This document shows, one piece after another, positions 23,501 to 35,489 of a DNA stretch of 64,000 nucleotides; the stretch's first letter is position 1; every line of letters starts with the position of its first letter. The stretch lies in NCBI RefSeq assembly GCF_002127325.2, contig NC_035435.2:124553127-124617126 (forward strand), written 5' to 3'. Under the pieces are notes generated by a model that worked only from the letters and a program-made list of their open reading frames with translations, had not been told where the DNA came from and did not search any database. This stretch comes from Helianthus annuus (lineage: Eukaryota; Streptophyta; Magnoliopsida; Asterales; Asteraceae). The position numbers and the translations under genes are program-made.

Positions 23501-23627
23501 GAACTTTGAAATACCAGGGTTAAAAATTGTAACATTTGAAAGTTTATCGGTTCAAATTTATAGAAGGTTTGTAAACTAACAAATTTTACAAATATTTTTA
23601 TTATATGCAATTAGGGGTAAGATCAAA

Positions 23628-24359
23628 TAAAAAGTTTATTTTGCCTAAGTAGGATGAGAAGGAATCTTAACCATTCATTTTTCAAATCAATGGTTAAGAT
23701 GAAAATGTAGGAGAAAGGATGAGTGTAAGGGTATCTTGGGAAAATCATATTTATGAATTTTCTCTTTCCATATGCAAGACACATGCATATTCCACTCTCA
23801 TTTTTTAAACGTTCATAACTTTTTTATACGACATTATTTTTTCATAAAAATTTCACCGTAAAATCGAGCGTCTTTTTATCTTTAATTTGAGTACCATTTA
23901 TGAAGATTAAAAAGAACCCACTAAAATGTATTTTATTTCTATGTTGTATAACATTTTTTGTGCTTTATTTTTGTACTATATTTTTGTGCTAAATTTTTTG
24001 TGTTGGGTTTTTTTGTCTTAATTTTTTTTTCTCAAGTTTTTTGTGCTAGATTTTTTTGTACTACATTTTTTTGCTGAATTTTTTCGTGCTATATTTTTTA
24101 CTACATTTTTTTGCTGAATTTTTTCATGCTATATTTTTTTGTTATACATTTTTTGTACTAAATTTTTTGTACTAGATTTTTTTGTACTACATTTTTTGTG
24201 CTATATTTTTTTGTTGTATTTTTAAAAAACAAAAGGGTGGCACATGTCATTTTCACTCCTATTATAAGGACCAAAATGCCCTTCATTCCTACTTATTAGG
24301 AGTGTCATATGTTATCATCACAATCCTTCTTAAGCTACTTAGGCAAAATCCACTTTTTA
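23628..24359. mobile_element. TIR element of unassigned family, ~730 bp
   Basis: The left end TAAAAAGTTTATTTTGCC and the inverted right end TAAAAAGTGGATTTTGCC continue as CTAAGTAG...AGAAGGA, giving about 36 bp of TIR with few mismatches. Only a TA could be a target duplication. No coding sequence. Confidence 0.65.
23935..24215 (+). repeat. T-rich minisatellite ttttttgtgctatat
   Basis: About 15 degenerate units of ttttttgtRctaNat inside the TIR element above. Confidence 0.8.
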
Positions 24360-24392
24360 GTGGATCCTTCCCCTATGCAATTAATCTACTTA

Positions 24393-24710
24393 GAGCATTC
24401 ACATCCAATCCATCAAATTATACATACATTCCACTAAAAAACAACTCCTATATCAATATATTTCCACTAAAAACAAATACTTTTTCTCTCTCCTTTCAAT
24501 TAAATAATATTATCATTACATTTTTCTCTAACTTCCACTAACAACCACTTTCAAAATATATTAAAAAATTATAACGGGTGAACAGTGTCCCCCCAAATAT
24601 ACAGATGAACAGTAACATTTTCTCTCTCCTCTACTCACAACCACTTTTTATACCATTTATAATATAAAAACCCCTCCTCACATAATTTGATAGTTAGGAT
24701 GTGAATGCTC
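24393..24710. mobile_element. Tourist-like MITE, 318 bp
   Basis: Perfect 14-bp TIR GAGCATTCACATCC with TTA duplicated at 24390-24392 and 24711-24713. Internal motifs gaacagtgtcccc and ccaaatatacagatgaacagt also occur in the element at 41050-41607, so they are the same family. Confidence 0.85.
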
Positions 24711-24713
24711 TTA

Positions 24714-25520
24714 TATATATAGTCTAACCTAATATTTCTAATTGTGAATAGTTGTTACTCGTCATCAGTGGATATATATTATTTTTAGTATTAAAATCTT
24801 CACGTTATGATACATAAATTAATAAATTAATGACGTACTTATTTTTATTGGCATTTTGATCTGAACTTTTTTCGTGTGGTTGATACCGGTGTACAAATAT
24901 GATTTGTTTATATTACAACGTGCTTTTGCGTCGTTTCGTTTCGATGTTCAGACTTCAGAGCCGAGCCGCAGCTACAACAAACCGAACACATGTAAATATT
25001 ATTTTGGTTAATTTTACGACTTTTTTTGCTTTCTTTATCATTCGTCATAGTGTGTGATTCATCACGTCCCCACCGCAAGGTTGTTTACCCTTTAATAAAC
25101 CATGTAACAAATTTAATTTTCTTTTTTCTTATTCAACCTATTATGGTTAAAACTAACTTTTAACTCTAGACATGTTTACTTAATCGTATTACTTACTTAT
25201 TTTACTGTCGTTTATATTAATCCATCAATATCCAAGATAACAAATACATCTTCACAAGTACCCTTCTACGACTCCGCTGTGAGGCACGCGCTCTAATACT
25301 AGTTATTAATGAAATTATTTAATTTAATAAGAATTTAAAAATATATAGATGCCCCTTAGGCGTTCGTTGGCTTTTCATGGACATGCATTACAAATGCACA
25401 ACATTTAACATCTTTAACCTACAACTTTTTACATGGCTAGGACTCCAATCAAATCCAATAGGTTAGCGGGTTACTGGGGTTTCCTCAGAATTGGTGGTGG
25501 ACTCGGGTCAGGTGGGTTAC
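24714..25520. other. Intergenic, nothing recognised
   Basis: AT-rich, then a short ggtggtggactcgggt duplication around the hAT element that follows. No gene seen. Confidence 0.5.
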
Positions 25521-25528
25521 CGGGTTTT

Positions 25529-25695
25529 CAGTGACGGATCTAAGAATTTTTTCCACCGGGTTGCTTTTGGTAGACTTTCACTAATTCTCATTATTTTTTT
25601 AAATCATACAAAATTTCCACTGTTTCTTTTTTAATTTTTTTCCAAACCAAGGGGGTTCCTAGGAAACCCCCAAAATACCCCTGGATCCACCACTG
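25529..25695. mobile_element. hAT-type MITE, 167 bp
   Basis: Ends CAGTGACGGATC and, inverted, CAGTGGTGGATCC, flanked by an 8-bp duplication CGGGTTTT (25521-25528) / TGGGTTTT (25696-25703). Termini and duplication length fit hAT. Confidence 0.85.
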
Positions 25696-25703
25696 TGGGT
25701 TTT

Positions 25704-26399
25704 CCTCGGAATTGGTGGTGGACTCGGGTTACTCTCAGAGTACTCCGTTTGTCCAGTGGGTGCCCCGAGAGTACTCGGAATTAATTTTGTTGGTCGTTAA
25801 AAAAAATCCTAACAGATTAGTTGCAATGTCAAGGCATTATAATAAGTGAGAGTCCAATCAGGTTTTCAAGCCTGGTCTTGACGAAGATGATGTGAGTCAA
25901 GCTTGTGTTAAAGATAAAAGCAAGTGATCGGGATCACGCTAAGGAGTTCATGTTGGAGTTGTGTGATGAAAAAAAAAAAAATACGTGGGTAGGTTGATCT
26001 TTAAAGTCTTTGAGATGTACTGGTCACTTTCCATTATTTCAACACATTTTTAAGACTATTATCTATTCAATTTCAAATTCAAAGGCTCCCCACATTAGCC
26101 CATGTGGGGCGCCAAACACCAGTAGTAGAGATGGGAAGGGCGCAGATGGAGTGGACCGCTTAATCCGTAGTGAAGATGTTCGTCTGTAAGGGCATTGTCT
26201 GTCTAAAGACTGCAGACGTTTGTAAGAATAAGCAGAAAATACAAGTTTTTGAAGGATTAACTAAAATCTAATATAAAAACTGACTGAACACATTTGTAAA
26301 TGTTTTTTATACTTTAGCAATGTGGATTCTTTTATAAAAATCTACATGGTGAAAATGTCCTCATTTTTAAATATTCATAACTTTACCATACAAAAAAAA
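25704..26399. other. Intergenic, nothing recognised
   Basis: No coding region or clear element seen. Confidence 0.5.
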
Positions 26400-26777
26400 A
26401 AAGTTAAATATCATTTTAGTTTCTGTGGTTTATGCAATTTTGCCAGTTTAGTCCAAGTGTTTTATTTTTCGCCTGTGGGTCCAAAAAGGTTTCACCGTTG
26501 CCATTTTAGTCCACTGGATTAACTTTATTCATTTTTTCTGTTAACGAGAAAGGCAATTTGGTCATTTTATATGTAATTCTGTTAACTAGAAGAGCAATTC
26601 GGCCATATACAATGACCGAATTGCCCTTCTCGTTAACAGAAAAAATGGATGAAGTTAACCTAGTGGACCAAAATGTCAACGGTGAAACCTTTTTGCACCC
26701 ACAAACGAAAAATGAAACATTTGGACTAAACTGACAAAATTACCCAAAACACATGTACTAAAATCACATTTAACTTT
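26400..26777. mobile_element. Palindromic MULE-like MITE
   Basis: Two inverted arms of about 180 bp (aagttaaatatcattttagt on the left, its inverse near 26755-26777), meeting at about 26590. The phrases ccattttagtcc and ttaacgagaa recur inverted. Its right terminus is the insertion site of the next element. Confidence 0.6.
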
Positions 26778-26780
26778 TTT

Positions 26781-28255
26781 GAGTAAACTGCCATTTTGGT
26801 CCCTGTGGTTTGGCCAGTTTTGCCACTTTAGTCCAAATCTCAAACTTATTACATCTGGGTCCATGTGGTTTGCATTTTGTTGCCATTTTAGTCCAAATCT
26901 CAAAACCAGTTCAGATTTCTAAAAAAAAAACTGATTTTTGTCCTTTTCTGAAGGGCATTTTGGTCCTTTTAACTATTAATAAACCCAAACACTCCTAAAA
27001 CCCATTGTGCACACACACGCACTCTCTCTCCAAACACCCATCTCACTCTTCTCTCTCTCTCCCTCTAAACACCCATCTCTCTCTTCTCTCTCTCTCTCCT
27101 CTCTGTTGAACACCACCACCGTGAACTCCACCACCACCACCCATCTCTCTCTGCCCAAATTTTTTCTCTCTCTAAAAATCATTAAACTCGTCTGATTTTC
27201 GCACACAAATCTGACCTCGGGGGAGGTTGGGGTTCGCTTGAATCCTCCTAATAATCCTAAATTTGGTAACAGGGTTGTGGTTAGTCTTCACCTAGAAGAT
27301 TTTGTGCGAGAATCGAACAAGGAAGCTCCTGAATCACTTCAATCGACTCATGAAACAGCAAACTCAAACTTTGTTGCAGTGCTAGGGTCTTAGTGCAAAT
27401 TAATTTCGAATCAAAACAAGGCCTGTGATAATCTATTTGTCGCTACATCAGGTAATGGGTTTCGTTTGCTACTAATTCGGTGGTCAATCCAGGTATTCAA
27501 ACTAAACCTTCTGCAAATATCTACGGGGATATAATTTTGGATGAGATTTGTACACCATGTAGGCCGATTAATCTGGGTTTGAAGAAGGAATGAGGGTACT
27601 GGGTTTGAAGAAAGGCGATTAGGGTTTATAAAGGGATTTTGTGAGGGATTTTGGGCAGAGAGAGATGGGAGGTGGTGGTGTTCGACATAGAGGAGATAGA
27701 GAGAAGAGAGAAATGGGTGGTGGTGGAGTTCTCTTCATCAAATTTGGGGCGGTGGCAGGTGATGCGGTAGGTGTGGTTGGGAGTGGTGCCGTCGCAGGTG
27801 GTGTTGTGTGTGGTGGTTGGTAAGGAGTGGTGCGGCGGGTGGTAGTGGCGGATGGTAGTTGTTGGTGGTGGAAAAATGTAGAGAGTGGGGTAGAGAGAGG
27901 GGATGCAGGTTCTATAATTTTAGAGAGAGAGAGAGAGAGAGCAGAGTTGTATGTTGAGAGAGAGAGAGATAGAGGTTGAAGATGATGAAGTAATTGTCTG
28001 CTAATATAAGGGGTATTTATATTATTGGGGTTTTTTAATAAATGAATTGCATTTAATGAAAATTAAATGACCAAACTACCCATTCAGATAAAGACAAAAA
28101 AGGGACATTAAAACAGTCAAAAATCAGAGATTTTGACATTTGGACTAAAATGACAACAAAATGCAAACCACAGGAACCCAAATATAATAAGTTTGAGATT
28201 TGGACTAAAGTGGCAAAACTGGTCAAACAACAGGGACCAAAATGGCAGTTTACTC
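26781..28255. mobile_element. Mutator-like element, 1,475 bp, non-autonomous
   Basis: Inverted ends GAGTAAACTGCCATTTTGG extend for at least 130 bp on each side. A perfect 9-bp duplication AACTTTTTT lies at 26772-26780 and 28256-28264. Long TIRs with a 9-bp duplication define MULEs. The interior has CT/GA microsatellites and CCA/GGT-rich sequence and no transposase. It lies directly upstream of RHM1. Confidence 0.88.
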
Positions 28256-28371
28256 AACTTTTTTTTGAAAGGTAAAAAAAAATCACATTTAACTAAAAAA
28301 AGGCACATACATACATCCATACATACATACATAGAATCATGATGTTGAGAATAACCATACACATACACATG

Positions 28372-28379
28372 TATATATA
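28372..28379 (+). promoter_or_regulatory. Probable TATA box of RHM1
   Basis: TATATATA about 25-30 bp before the likely transcript start near 28400-28405. Only about 108 bp separate it from the MULE target duplication. A (CATA)n run lies at 28311-28331. Confidence 0.5.
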
Positions 28380-28499
28380 CCTGTGTGCATTCATCAACCA
28401 CGGCGTCGGTTGCTACTCCGTGACTCTCGCGACTAATTTCGTGATTTCTTCTTCATCACCTTTCTGGTCCAGATCTCTGTTTCCTGATTAACATCTTAT

Positions 28500-29477
28500 G
28501 TAAGTTCACATTTTTCTATATCACACATTACTCTTTATTATTCCTAAAACTTCGATCTCCTTATCCACTCAACGATCTCGATATAACTCATTGTTTTGCT
28601 TAGATCTGGTTCACTGTTTGATTTGCTGAATCGAGCTTGTTTAAACCTCAATTTCATATGATAAAATGCGTAATTTGATCTAGATCTGGTTAGTTTTAAT
28701 TCATATTTTGTTAGAATTTCAATCTGATAAGAGTTAGGTTAGTTCAACATTTGATTTTAGGGTGCTGATTGTGATCTTGTTAGATTAGGTGTTTATAAAC
28801 CCTATTTTTTTTGTTTAATTTCATTTTTTGTGGTTTTAGGAAATTAGGTTATTGATCTTGCATTTCTGTAGAACATTGTTTAGTTTTGTCTAAAATGGCA
28901 TGTTGTTTGGCAATTATGTATTCTTTGTGGTGTTAAATACTTAAATGTTATCTATTTTTCCAGGGTAAATAGGATAACTTGTGGATTAGTGATCTTTTAG
29001 CTTATTGAATTATGCATTTCTGTATTCATTGTTTAGATTTGTCAAAAATGTGATGTTGTTTGGCAATTATATGTTCTTGTGCTGTAAAAAATACTTTAAT
29101 AAAATCTATTTTTGCATTGTAAATAGGATAACTTGTGGATTAGTGATCCAATTCGCTTATTGATCTTGCATTCATGTAGAACATTGTTTAGATTTGTTGA
29201 ATATGTGATGCTTCTTGGCAATCATGTGTTCTTCGTGTTGTTAAATACTTAAATATCATCTATTTTTCCAGTGTAAATAGGATAACTTGTGGATTAGTGA
29301 TTAATTAGCTTATTGATCCGGCATTCCTGTAGAACATTGTTTAAATTTGTCACACATGCATGTTGTTTGGCTATTATGTGTTCCTTGTGTCATTAAATAC
29401 ACAGCGACTTCAAAATTGATATAGGTTTTCATCATCTGACTTTTTAGTTAATTTTTGATTTGTTTATATGTGGACAG
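28500..29477 (+). other. Leader (5' UTR) intron of RHM1, 978 bp
   Basis: Donor ...TCTTAT|GTAAGT at 28500 and acceptor ...GGACAG at 29477, 7 bp before the ATG. T-rich throughout, as plant introns are. Position inferred from splice consensus; RHM genes commonly carry such an intron. Contains the tandem repeat listed next. Confidence 0.65.
28850..29400 (+). repeat. Tandem ~155-bp repeats in the RHM1 leader intron
   Basis: About 3.5 copies of a unit with ggataacttgtggattagtgat (near 28970, 29127, 29279), cttattgatcttgcatt, gtagaacattgtttag and gttgtttggcaattatgtgttctt. Copies differ at many sites, so the array is old. Confidence 0.85.
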
Positions 29478-29484
29478 ATCCGGT

Positions 29485-32058
29485 ATGGCTAATTACACAC
29501 CAAAGAACATCCTTATCACAGGGGCTGCAGGCTTCATCGCCTCTCACGTCGCTAACCGGCTAATCAGAAGCTACCCCGATTACAAGATTGTCGTGCTCGA
29601 CAAGCTAGATTACTGTTCAAATCTCAAGAACCTGAACCCATCCAGATCATCTCCAAACTTCAAATTCGTGAAGGGCGACATCGGTAGTGCTGATCTAGTT
29701 AACTACCTCCTGATCACCGAATCTATCGATACCATTATGCACTTTGCTGCACAAACTCACGTCGATAACTCATTCGGCAACAGCTTCGAGTTCACAAAAA
29801 ACAACATCTACGGCACCCATGTGCTTCTAGAAGCCTGCAAAGTCACCGGCCAGATCAGAAGGTTTATTCATGTGAGTACCGACGAGGTTTACGGTGAAAC
29901 CGACGAGGATGCGGTTGTTGGTAACCACGAAGCATCACAACTTCTCCCGACAAACCCATATTCTGCCACAAAAGCCGGTGCGGAAATGCTTGTTATGGCT
30001 TACGCTAGGTCTTATGGGCTGCCTGTGATCACCACGAGAGGAAACAACGTTTACGGCCCGAACCAGTTCCCGGAGAAACTGATCCCGAAGTTTATCCTCT
30101 TAGCTATGAGAGGACAACCGCTTCCGATTCACGGTGACGGTTCTAACGTTAGAAGCTACCTTTACTGCGAAGACGTTGCCGAAGCGTTTGAAGTAATTCT
30201 TCACAAAGGAGAAGTCGGTCACGTTTACAACATAGGGACGAAAAGAGAAAGACGCGTTATCGATGTCGCAAAGGATATGTGCAAGCTTTTCAACATGGAT
30301 CCTGATTCAAGCATCAAGTTTGTCGAAAACCGACCGTTTAACGATCAACGTTATTTCTTGGACGACGAGAAATTGAAGAGCTTGGGTTGGTCCGAACGGA
30401 CTATATGGGAAGAAGGTTTGAAAAAGACAATCGAGTGGTACACGAGTAACCCTAACTGGTGGGGCGATGTTTCCGGAGCACTTCTTCCTCATCCGAGAAT
30501 GTTAATGATGCCAGGTGGCGTTGACAGACTCGTTGACGGACCGGAAAATGCTGAATTCGATTCATCTAATTTGGCGATCAATACTTCACAGATCGGCGTA
30601 CAGGTTCCCAGTTCGAAAACTAGCGTTTCTTCTAAGAAACCCGCTTTGAAGTTCCTGATTTACGGGAAAACGGGTTGGATCGGTGGGTTACTCGGGAAAT
30701 TATGCGAAAAACAACAGATTCAATACGAGTATGGAAAAGGTCGTTTGGAAGACCGTTCGCAACTTTTGGCTGATATTCAAACGATTAAGCCAACTCATGT
30801 TTTCAATGCTGCTGGTGTTACTGGCAGACCGAATGTTGATTGGTGTGAATCGCACAAAACGGAAACCATTCGTACCAATGTTTCGGGCACGCTTAATTTA
30901 GCAGATGTGTGTAGAGAACACGGGCTCTTAATGATCAATTTCGCAACCGGATGCATTTTCGAGTACGATGCTAAACATCCCGAAGGTTCTGGAATCGGGT
31001 TTAAGGAAGAAGACACACCCAACTTCATCGGGTCGTTTTATTCGAAGACCAAAGCTATGGTAATTATTAATCGATATTTCTTTTTTTTTATTTTGAGTAA
31101 AATGCCATTTTCGTTCCTGAGGTTTGGCCGGTTTTGCGACTTTTGTTTAAAGGTTTGATTTTCCGCATCTAGATCCAAAAGGTTTGAAAGCTTGCTATTT
31201 TCATCTAGCTCGTTAACTCAATCCATTTTTCTCCGTTAAGTCAGGGGTATTTCTGTTATTTCTTGCTAACCTAGGGTTATTTCTGTCTTTTTGTACATAT
31301 ACATTTAACATAATGTACAAGTTTTCAAAAGACCGAATTTCCCTTTAAGTTAACAAGAAAGATGAAAATACCCCTGACTTAACGGAGAAAGATGGATGGA
31401 GTTAATGAGCTGGATGAAAATGTCAAGAATTCAAACCTTTTGGATCCACATGCGGAAAAACAAACCTTTGGACGTAAGTCGCAAAACTGGCGAAACCACA
31501 GCGACGAAAATGAAAATTTATTCTTCTTTTTTAATTATTATTTCTTCATGCATATGTGATATATCATATATCAGAGTTGAAATTTATGGTTAATCATATA
31601 TCATTTATTCACAGGTGGAGGAGCTTTTGAAAGAATATGATAACGTCTGCACTCTACGAGTTCGAATGCCGATATCATCAGATCTGAACAACCCGCGCAA
31701 TTTTATCACCAAAATAGCGCGTTACAATAAAGTTGTGAACATACCAAACAGCATGACGATACTGGATGAGCTTTTACCGATATCAATCGAGATGGCAAAG
31801 AGGAATCTACGGGGAATCTGGAACTTTACAAATCCCGGGGTGGTGAGTCACAATGAGATTCTCGAAATGTACAAGAAGTATATAAACCCGGAGTTCAAGT
31901 GGGTGAATTTCACGCTGGAAGAACAAGCGAAAGTGATAGTGGCCCCACGAAGCAATAACGAGTTGGATGCGTCGAAGTTGAAAAAGGAGTTCCCTGAGTT
32001 GATGTCGATTAAGGAGTCGTTGATCAAGTACGTGTTTGAACCGAACAAAAAGCATTGA
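29485..32058 (+). CDS. RHM1: UDP-rhamnose synthase (trifunctional RHM)
   Basis: It converts UDP-glucose to UDP-L-rhamnose in the cytosol (4,6-dehydratase, then 3,5-epimerase/4-reductase), feeding pectin and flavonoid glycosylation. Exons 29485-31059 and 31615-32058 join as KAM|VEEL, giving 672 residues; Arabidopsis RHM1 has 669. Residues about 8-340 are the dehydratase: NAD-binding TGAAGFIASH (12-21), HVSTDEVYGE, and YSATK with the catalytic Tyr/Lys (about 162-166). After a linker, residues about 388-670 are the epimerase/reductase: YGKTGWIGGLLG, GVTGRPNVDWCESHK, SFYSKTK. ATG 29485 was chosen because MANYTPKNILITGAAGF matches the family start. No frame break. The intron holds a MULE-like MITE. 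RHM1 rather than RHM2/3 is a judgement from overall resemblance. Confidence 0.95.
31095..31523. mobile_element. MULE-like palindromic MITE in the RHM1 intron
   Basis: Inverted arms of about 200 bp (gagtaaaatgccattttcgt... and its inverse) meeting near 31310. Flanking 9-mers ttttatttt and ttctttttt match at 7 of 9. It fills most of the 555-bp intron 31060-31614 but leaves both splice sites intact. Confidence 0.75.
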
Positions 32059-32649
32059 TAATGTTTGATTCTTTTTTAGAGTTTGTAAAACTGAAGAGGC
32101 AGTTATGTTTGGTTGGTTGCTCATTTGTCCTACTGTATGTTTTGGATTATACATCTGTAATGTTTAAAGTCAGTCTGTGGTGTCACATTCGGATTTAAAT
32201 TTTAGATTCATTATCAATTTTCTCGTCTACACTGAGATTAGTTGAATATTTTTACTTTTTAATTTGTTAAAAACCGCACGCAGGCTTGTACTATTGGATT
32301 TTTATAAGATTTGTTATTTCTTGGTATAATGTTTGTTTGTGTTTGTGTGTATTTTTTTTATTTCTTCATGACATGTTTGAGAATTTGTTGCCAAACTAGA
32401 AGTGTTAAAACAGCAGTGGCTCAAAACTGTTAAAAAAAGCTCGGTCGAAATTAACTCAGTTTCTAAATGAGCCGAGCTCAGGCCGAGGTTTTTCGAAATT
32501 GGCTCGAACTGGCTTGAAATTCATTCAAGCCTAGTTGAGCTCAAAGTTTCGGCTCGGTTGATGATTTTGAGCCGAGCTTGATGAACAAACCCTAACTCTG
32601 CTCGGTTCTAGCTTGTGAATAACACTAGCTCAAACAGGCTTTTCTTTGG
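32059..32649. other. RHM1 3' flank
   Basis: 3' UTR and downstream DNA. Degenerate gagccgagct/gctcgg motifs recur at 32440-32640. No gene. Confidence 0.5.
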
Positions 32650-33545
32650 TGTGGGAGGTATTGGTTTATAAAATAGGGGACTGAAGAAACACGGAACTAA
32701 TCCTAAGGATAATTAGTTTGGTTTATGTTTCTACCATGAGGGTTAATCTTCTTTGATTTCTTGAGCTCCTTAATAACTGATTATCCTGCAAAACAGAACA
32801 CTGTTAGCGCGTTAAGAGGGGAATATGGGGGTTTCTCTCTTAACCAGACTCCGGCGTGAGAATAAGTAACTATCTCGAGGAGATTAAAGTGAGTAAAGAG
32901 TGAGAGTAGAGGGAATAGAATGAATTAACCTATGAATGAAGTGTAAAGGATGTGGGCTGATGAGCCTTGGGCCGGAAGACGACAATAGAATGGATATGCC
33001 TTTTGTCCTACTGGTGTCGACCGTTAGTGTCTTCTGGACGTTTCTCGGTGCTGGCGCACCATGAGTGGAGCCACGTGTGACTGTTGTCGGTCTCTGTCAT
33101 CAGCCAGTTAGTGGAGATCGTGGTGCAGGTGTCTCTGCCCCGTGATTGGTGCCACGTGGGCGTCCTTGAGTACTTTTTGTCTCCTGCACGTCAGATGATC
33201 GTGGAGCACGATTGAGCAGAACCTGGAGGATGTGGATTGGCTCTTTTCATCTGCCACTTATACCTTTTGTACTCTAAGACGTCTTTGCGCCGCATCCTTG
33301 CGCGGCCTTTGTTGCACATGAGATTGGCCTGCGCAAGGTATAGGCGATTGGAGGCTCGACTCCAAGATGCTAAGTGCTGAAGTTTTTTTCTTTTGTTTAG
33401 ATCTCGCGCGAGGTTGTTGAGAGCTGTCCAACCCGCGCGGGGGTTGTGATTAAAGATGTCATTGATTAAGGAGTATGGTCCGGCGCGCGACTTGAAAGAA
33501 CATTTGCGCGGCTTTTTGGAACCATACCCCTTCAGGGACTAGTAG
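32650..33545 (-). repeat. Dispersed GC-rich repeat, copy 2 (probably a solo LTR)
   Basis: Counterpart of 22500-23500 with the same ordered blocks and a GC-rich end (cgcgcggg, gcgcgcgac). Limits approximate. Confidence 0.5.
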
Positions 33546-33797
33546 GTTCTTCATGTGGTCCATTTTGCAGGCAATCGAATCTCCTTTGGTTCATGATTTT
33601 TGTAGCCTAATATTCTTTTATAATTCAAGTGGGACAAATGACCTGACCAAAGCCAGACCAGGGATTAGTCCCCATTCCCCCAATGATGAAAAGTTATAGG
33701 TTCGGCATTGATGAAAAGTTATTAATTTTATTGATTTTTGAAATATTATTCATTAGATGGATAGTATTCAAAAATTTACGATTAGCAGATGGTCTTA

Positions 33798-34120
33798 GGC
33801 TATAGGATGTGGTCATGACCCTTATGACCACCATGACCCTACACGTTAGTGTCATGTAACTCACCTTTAATCCACCATTCAAAACCACTACCCTAAGGGT
33901 GTGGTCATGACCCAAACCACTAGCCTCTTATTTATTTTAATTTATTTTTGTCTAAACAAAAAGTAAGATTGCTTTGTTGAAAAATGGAAAGGAGGACTAT
34001 GGTTGTCACGGTTTAATCCATGCAAACCATGGTAGATCAATCAAGGGGATGGTGTAGCCTTCCATTCATGTTTCTAGGTGATAAATCATGTCCCAACCAT
34101 GATGCCCACACCCTATACTC
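33798..34120. mobile_element. Tourist-like MITE, 323 bp
   Basis: Ends GGCTATAGGATGTGG and, inverted, GAGTATAGGGTGTGG, with TTA at 33795-33797 and 34121-34123. Internal ggtcatgacc palindromes. The termini resemble those of the Harbinger element at 6217-21468, so a related transposase may have moved it. Confidence 0.85.
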
Positions 34121-34123
34121 TTA

Positions 34124-35489
34124 TGGTCTAGCGACATAGTATCGCTCTCACAAATATGGTATGGATTCAAATTCTTGTAAACCGAAAATGCAAGTTGATT
34201 ACGTTGTATTTTAAATGTAAAAAATTGTTGTTAGAAAAATATGACTTACCATTTGATAAATAGTTAAAATACTAAATAACAAGAAACTAAATTATTGTGT
34301 AGATTAAATCTGTGTTGGCAAACTATTAAAACTAGGTTTTTTTACGTCATGCGTTGCCGTGAAACGGAGCAAATGATAATGTAAAACAAACATTATTTGA
34401 AAATGTAGCATGTTGTTTAGAAAACCTAACCGTTAGAATCGGTTCAGATTATATCGTCGTAACATATTACGATACCAAATAAATACATTTTTTGGAATAC
34501 TGATCGAGGGTAAAAACTAAACAAATTATAACTACGTACTTAAGCTTAAAAAATAACGAACAGAAGTTATTAAAGAAATATCAAATTAATTGAGAAAGCA
34601 AAGATGAATTAAAAAAAGAGAAAAGAATTATTAAAACAAAAATAAATGATAAAGGAAATATGGTTTTAGAAAAGGAAAAACTGAAAATATGTTAAAAGTT
34701 AAAAGTAGTTATATAAAATAATATGTTGATATAATAAAATATTAAAAAGCTACATATTATTTTAAAATTAAAATTACTATTCATGATAGTTCGTATAAAA
34801 TATATATATAATTGATGTGCTAACTAAAAAACTGACTGGAAATTGTCGTAAATACACTTTTTTAAAAATTAATGCAATGTTTTTTTTTTTTTTTTGGTTT
34901 TAACGACGACAATGAACCTATACTACTTTCATGCCCAGATTATGTCTTTATCAAATGTGCTAGTCTTACATTGGCTAATGCAATGTCTATACTATACAGT
35001 TATATTAAACAAAAATAATAAAAAAAAGGGAAGGAGTTGAGATTTATTTCAAAAAAGTCCAAAATAAAGTAAACCATGGCCAAACAAGATCTATGTTGAT
35101 CAATGGTATTTTATTGATTACTCTAGAACTAATACAAGTTCTAATAATATATTTAATAAAACTGATCAAAACATCATGTTTAATACATTAACTAATTTTA
35201 ACAGAATATTCCAATATTCTAGTTCTAGTATCAACAAATATTGATAACAATAACTTAACTTTAATAATCTTAGTATTTAAAAAAACTATTCTAGCACTAA
35301 AGAACATGTATGTGTTCCTAACATATCTAAAAACAGATCACATCAATCATCAATCTTTCACATGCATATTATTCAACAAAATAGCTGGCATTCCACAGTT
35401 AGAATTTGAACACATGATATTAGTAACAGAAAAAATAATACTCCTACAATAAAGGACTTATAACAAGCATGCTATACTCCTACATGTAT
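34124..35489. other. AT-rich intergenic DNA
   Basis: Very AT-rich with short poly-A/T runs and no gene. The last part is the 3' flank of TPS1. Confidence 0.5.

Noticed and set aside
23935..24541. Phe/Tyr-rich membrane-like ORF
   Set aside because: It reads through the T-rich minisatellite and MITE sequence with no conserved features.
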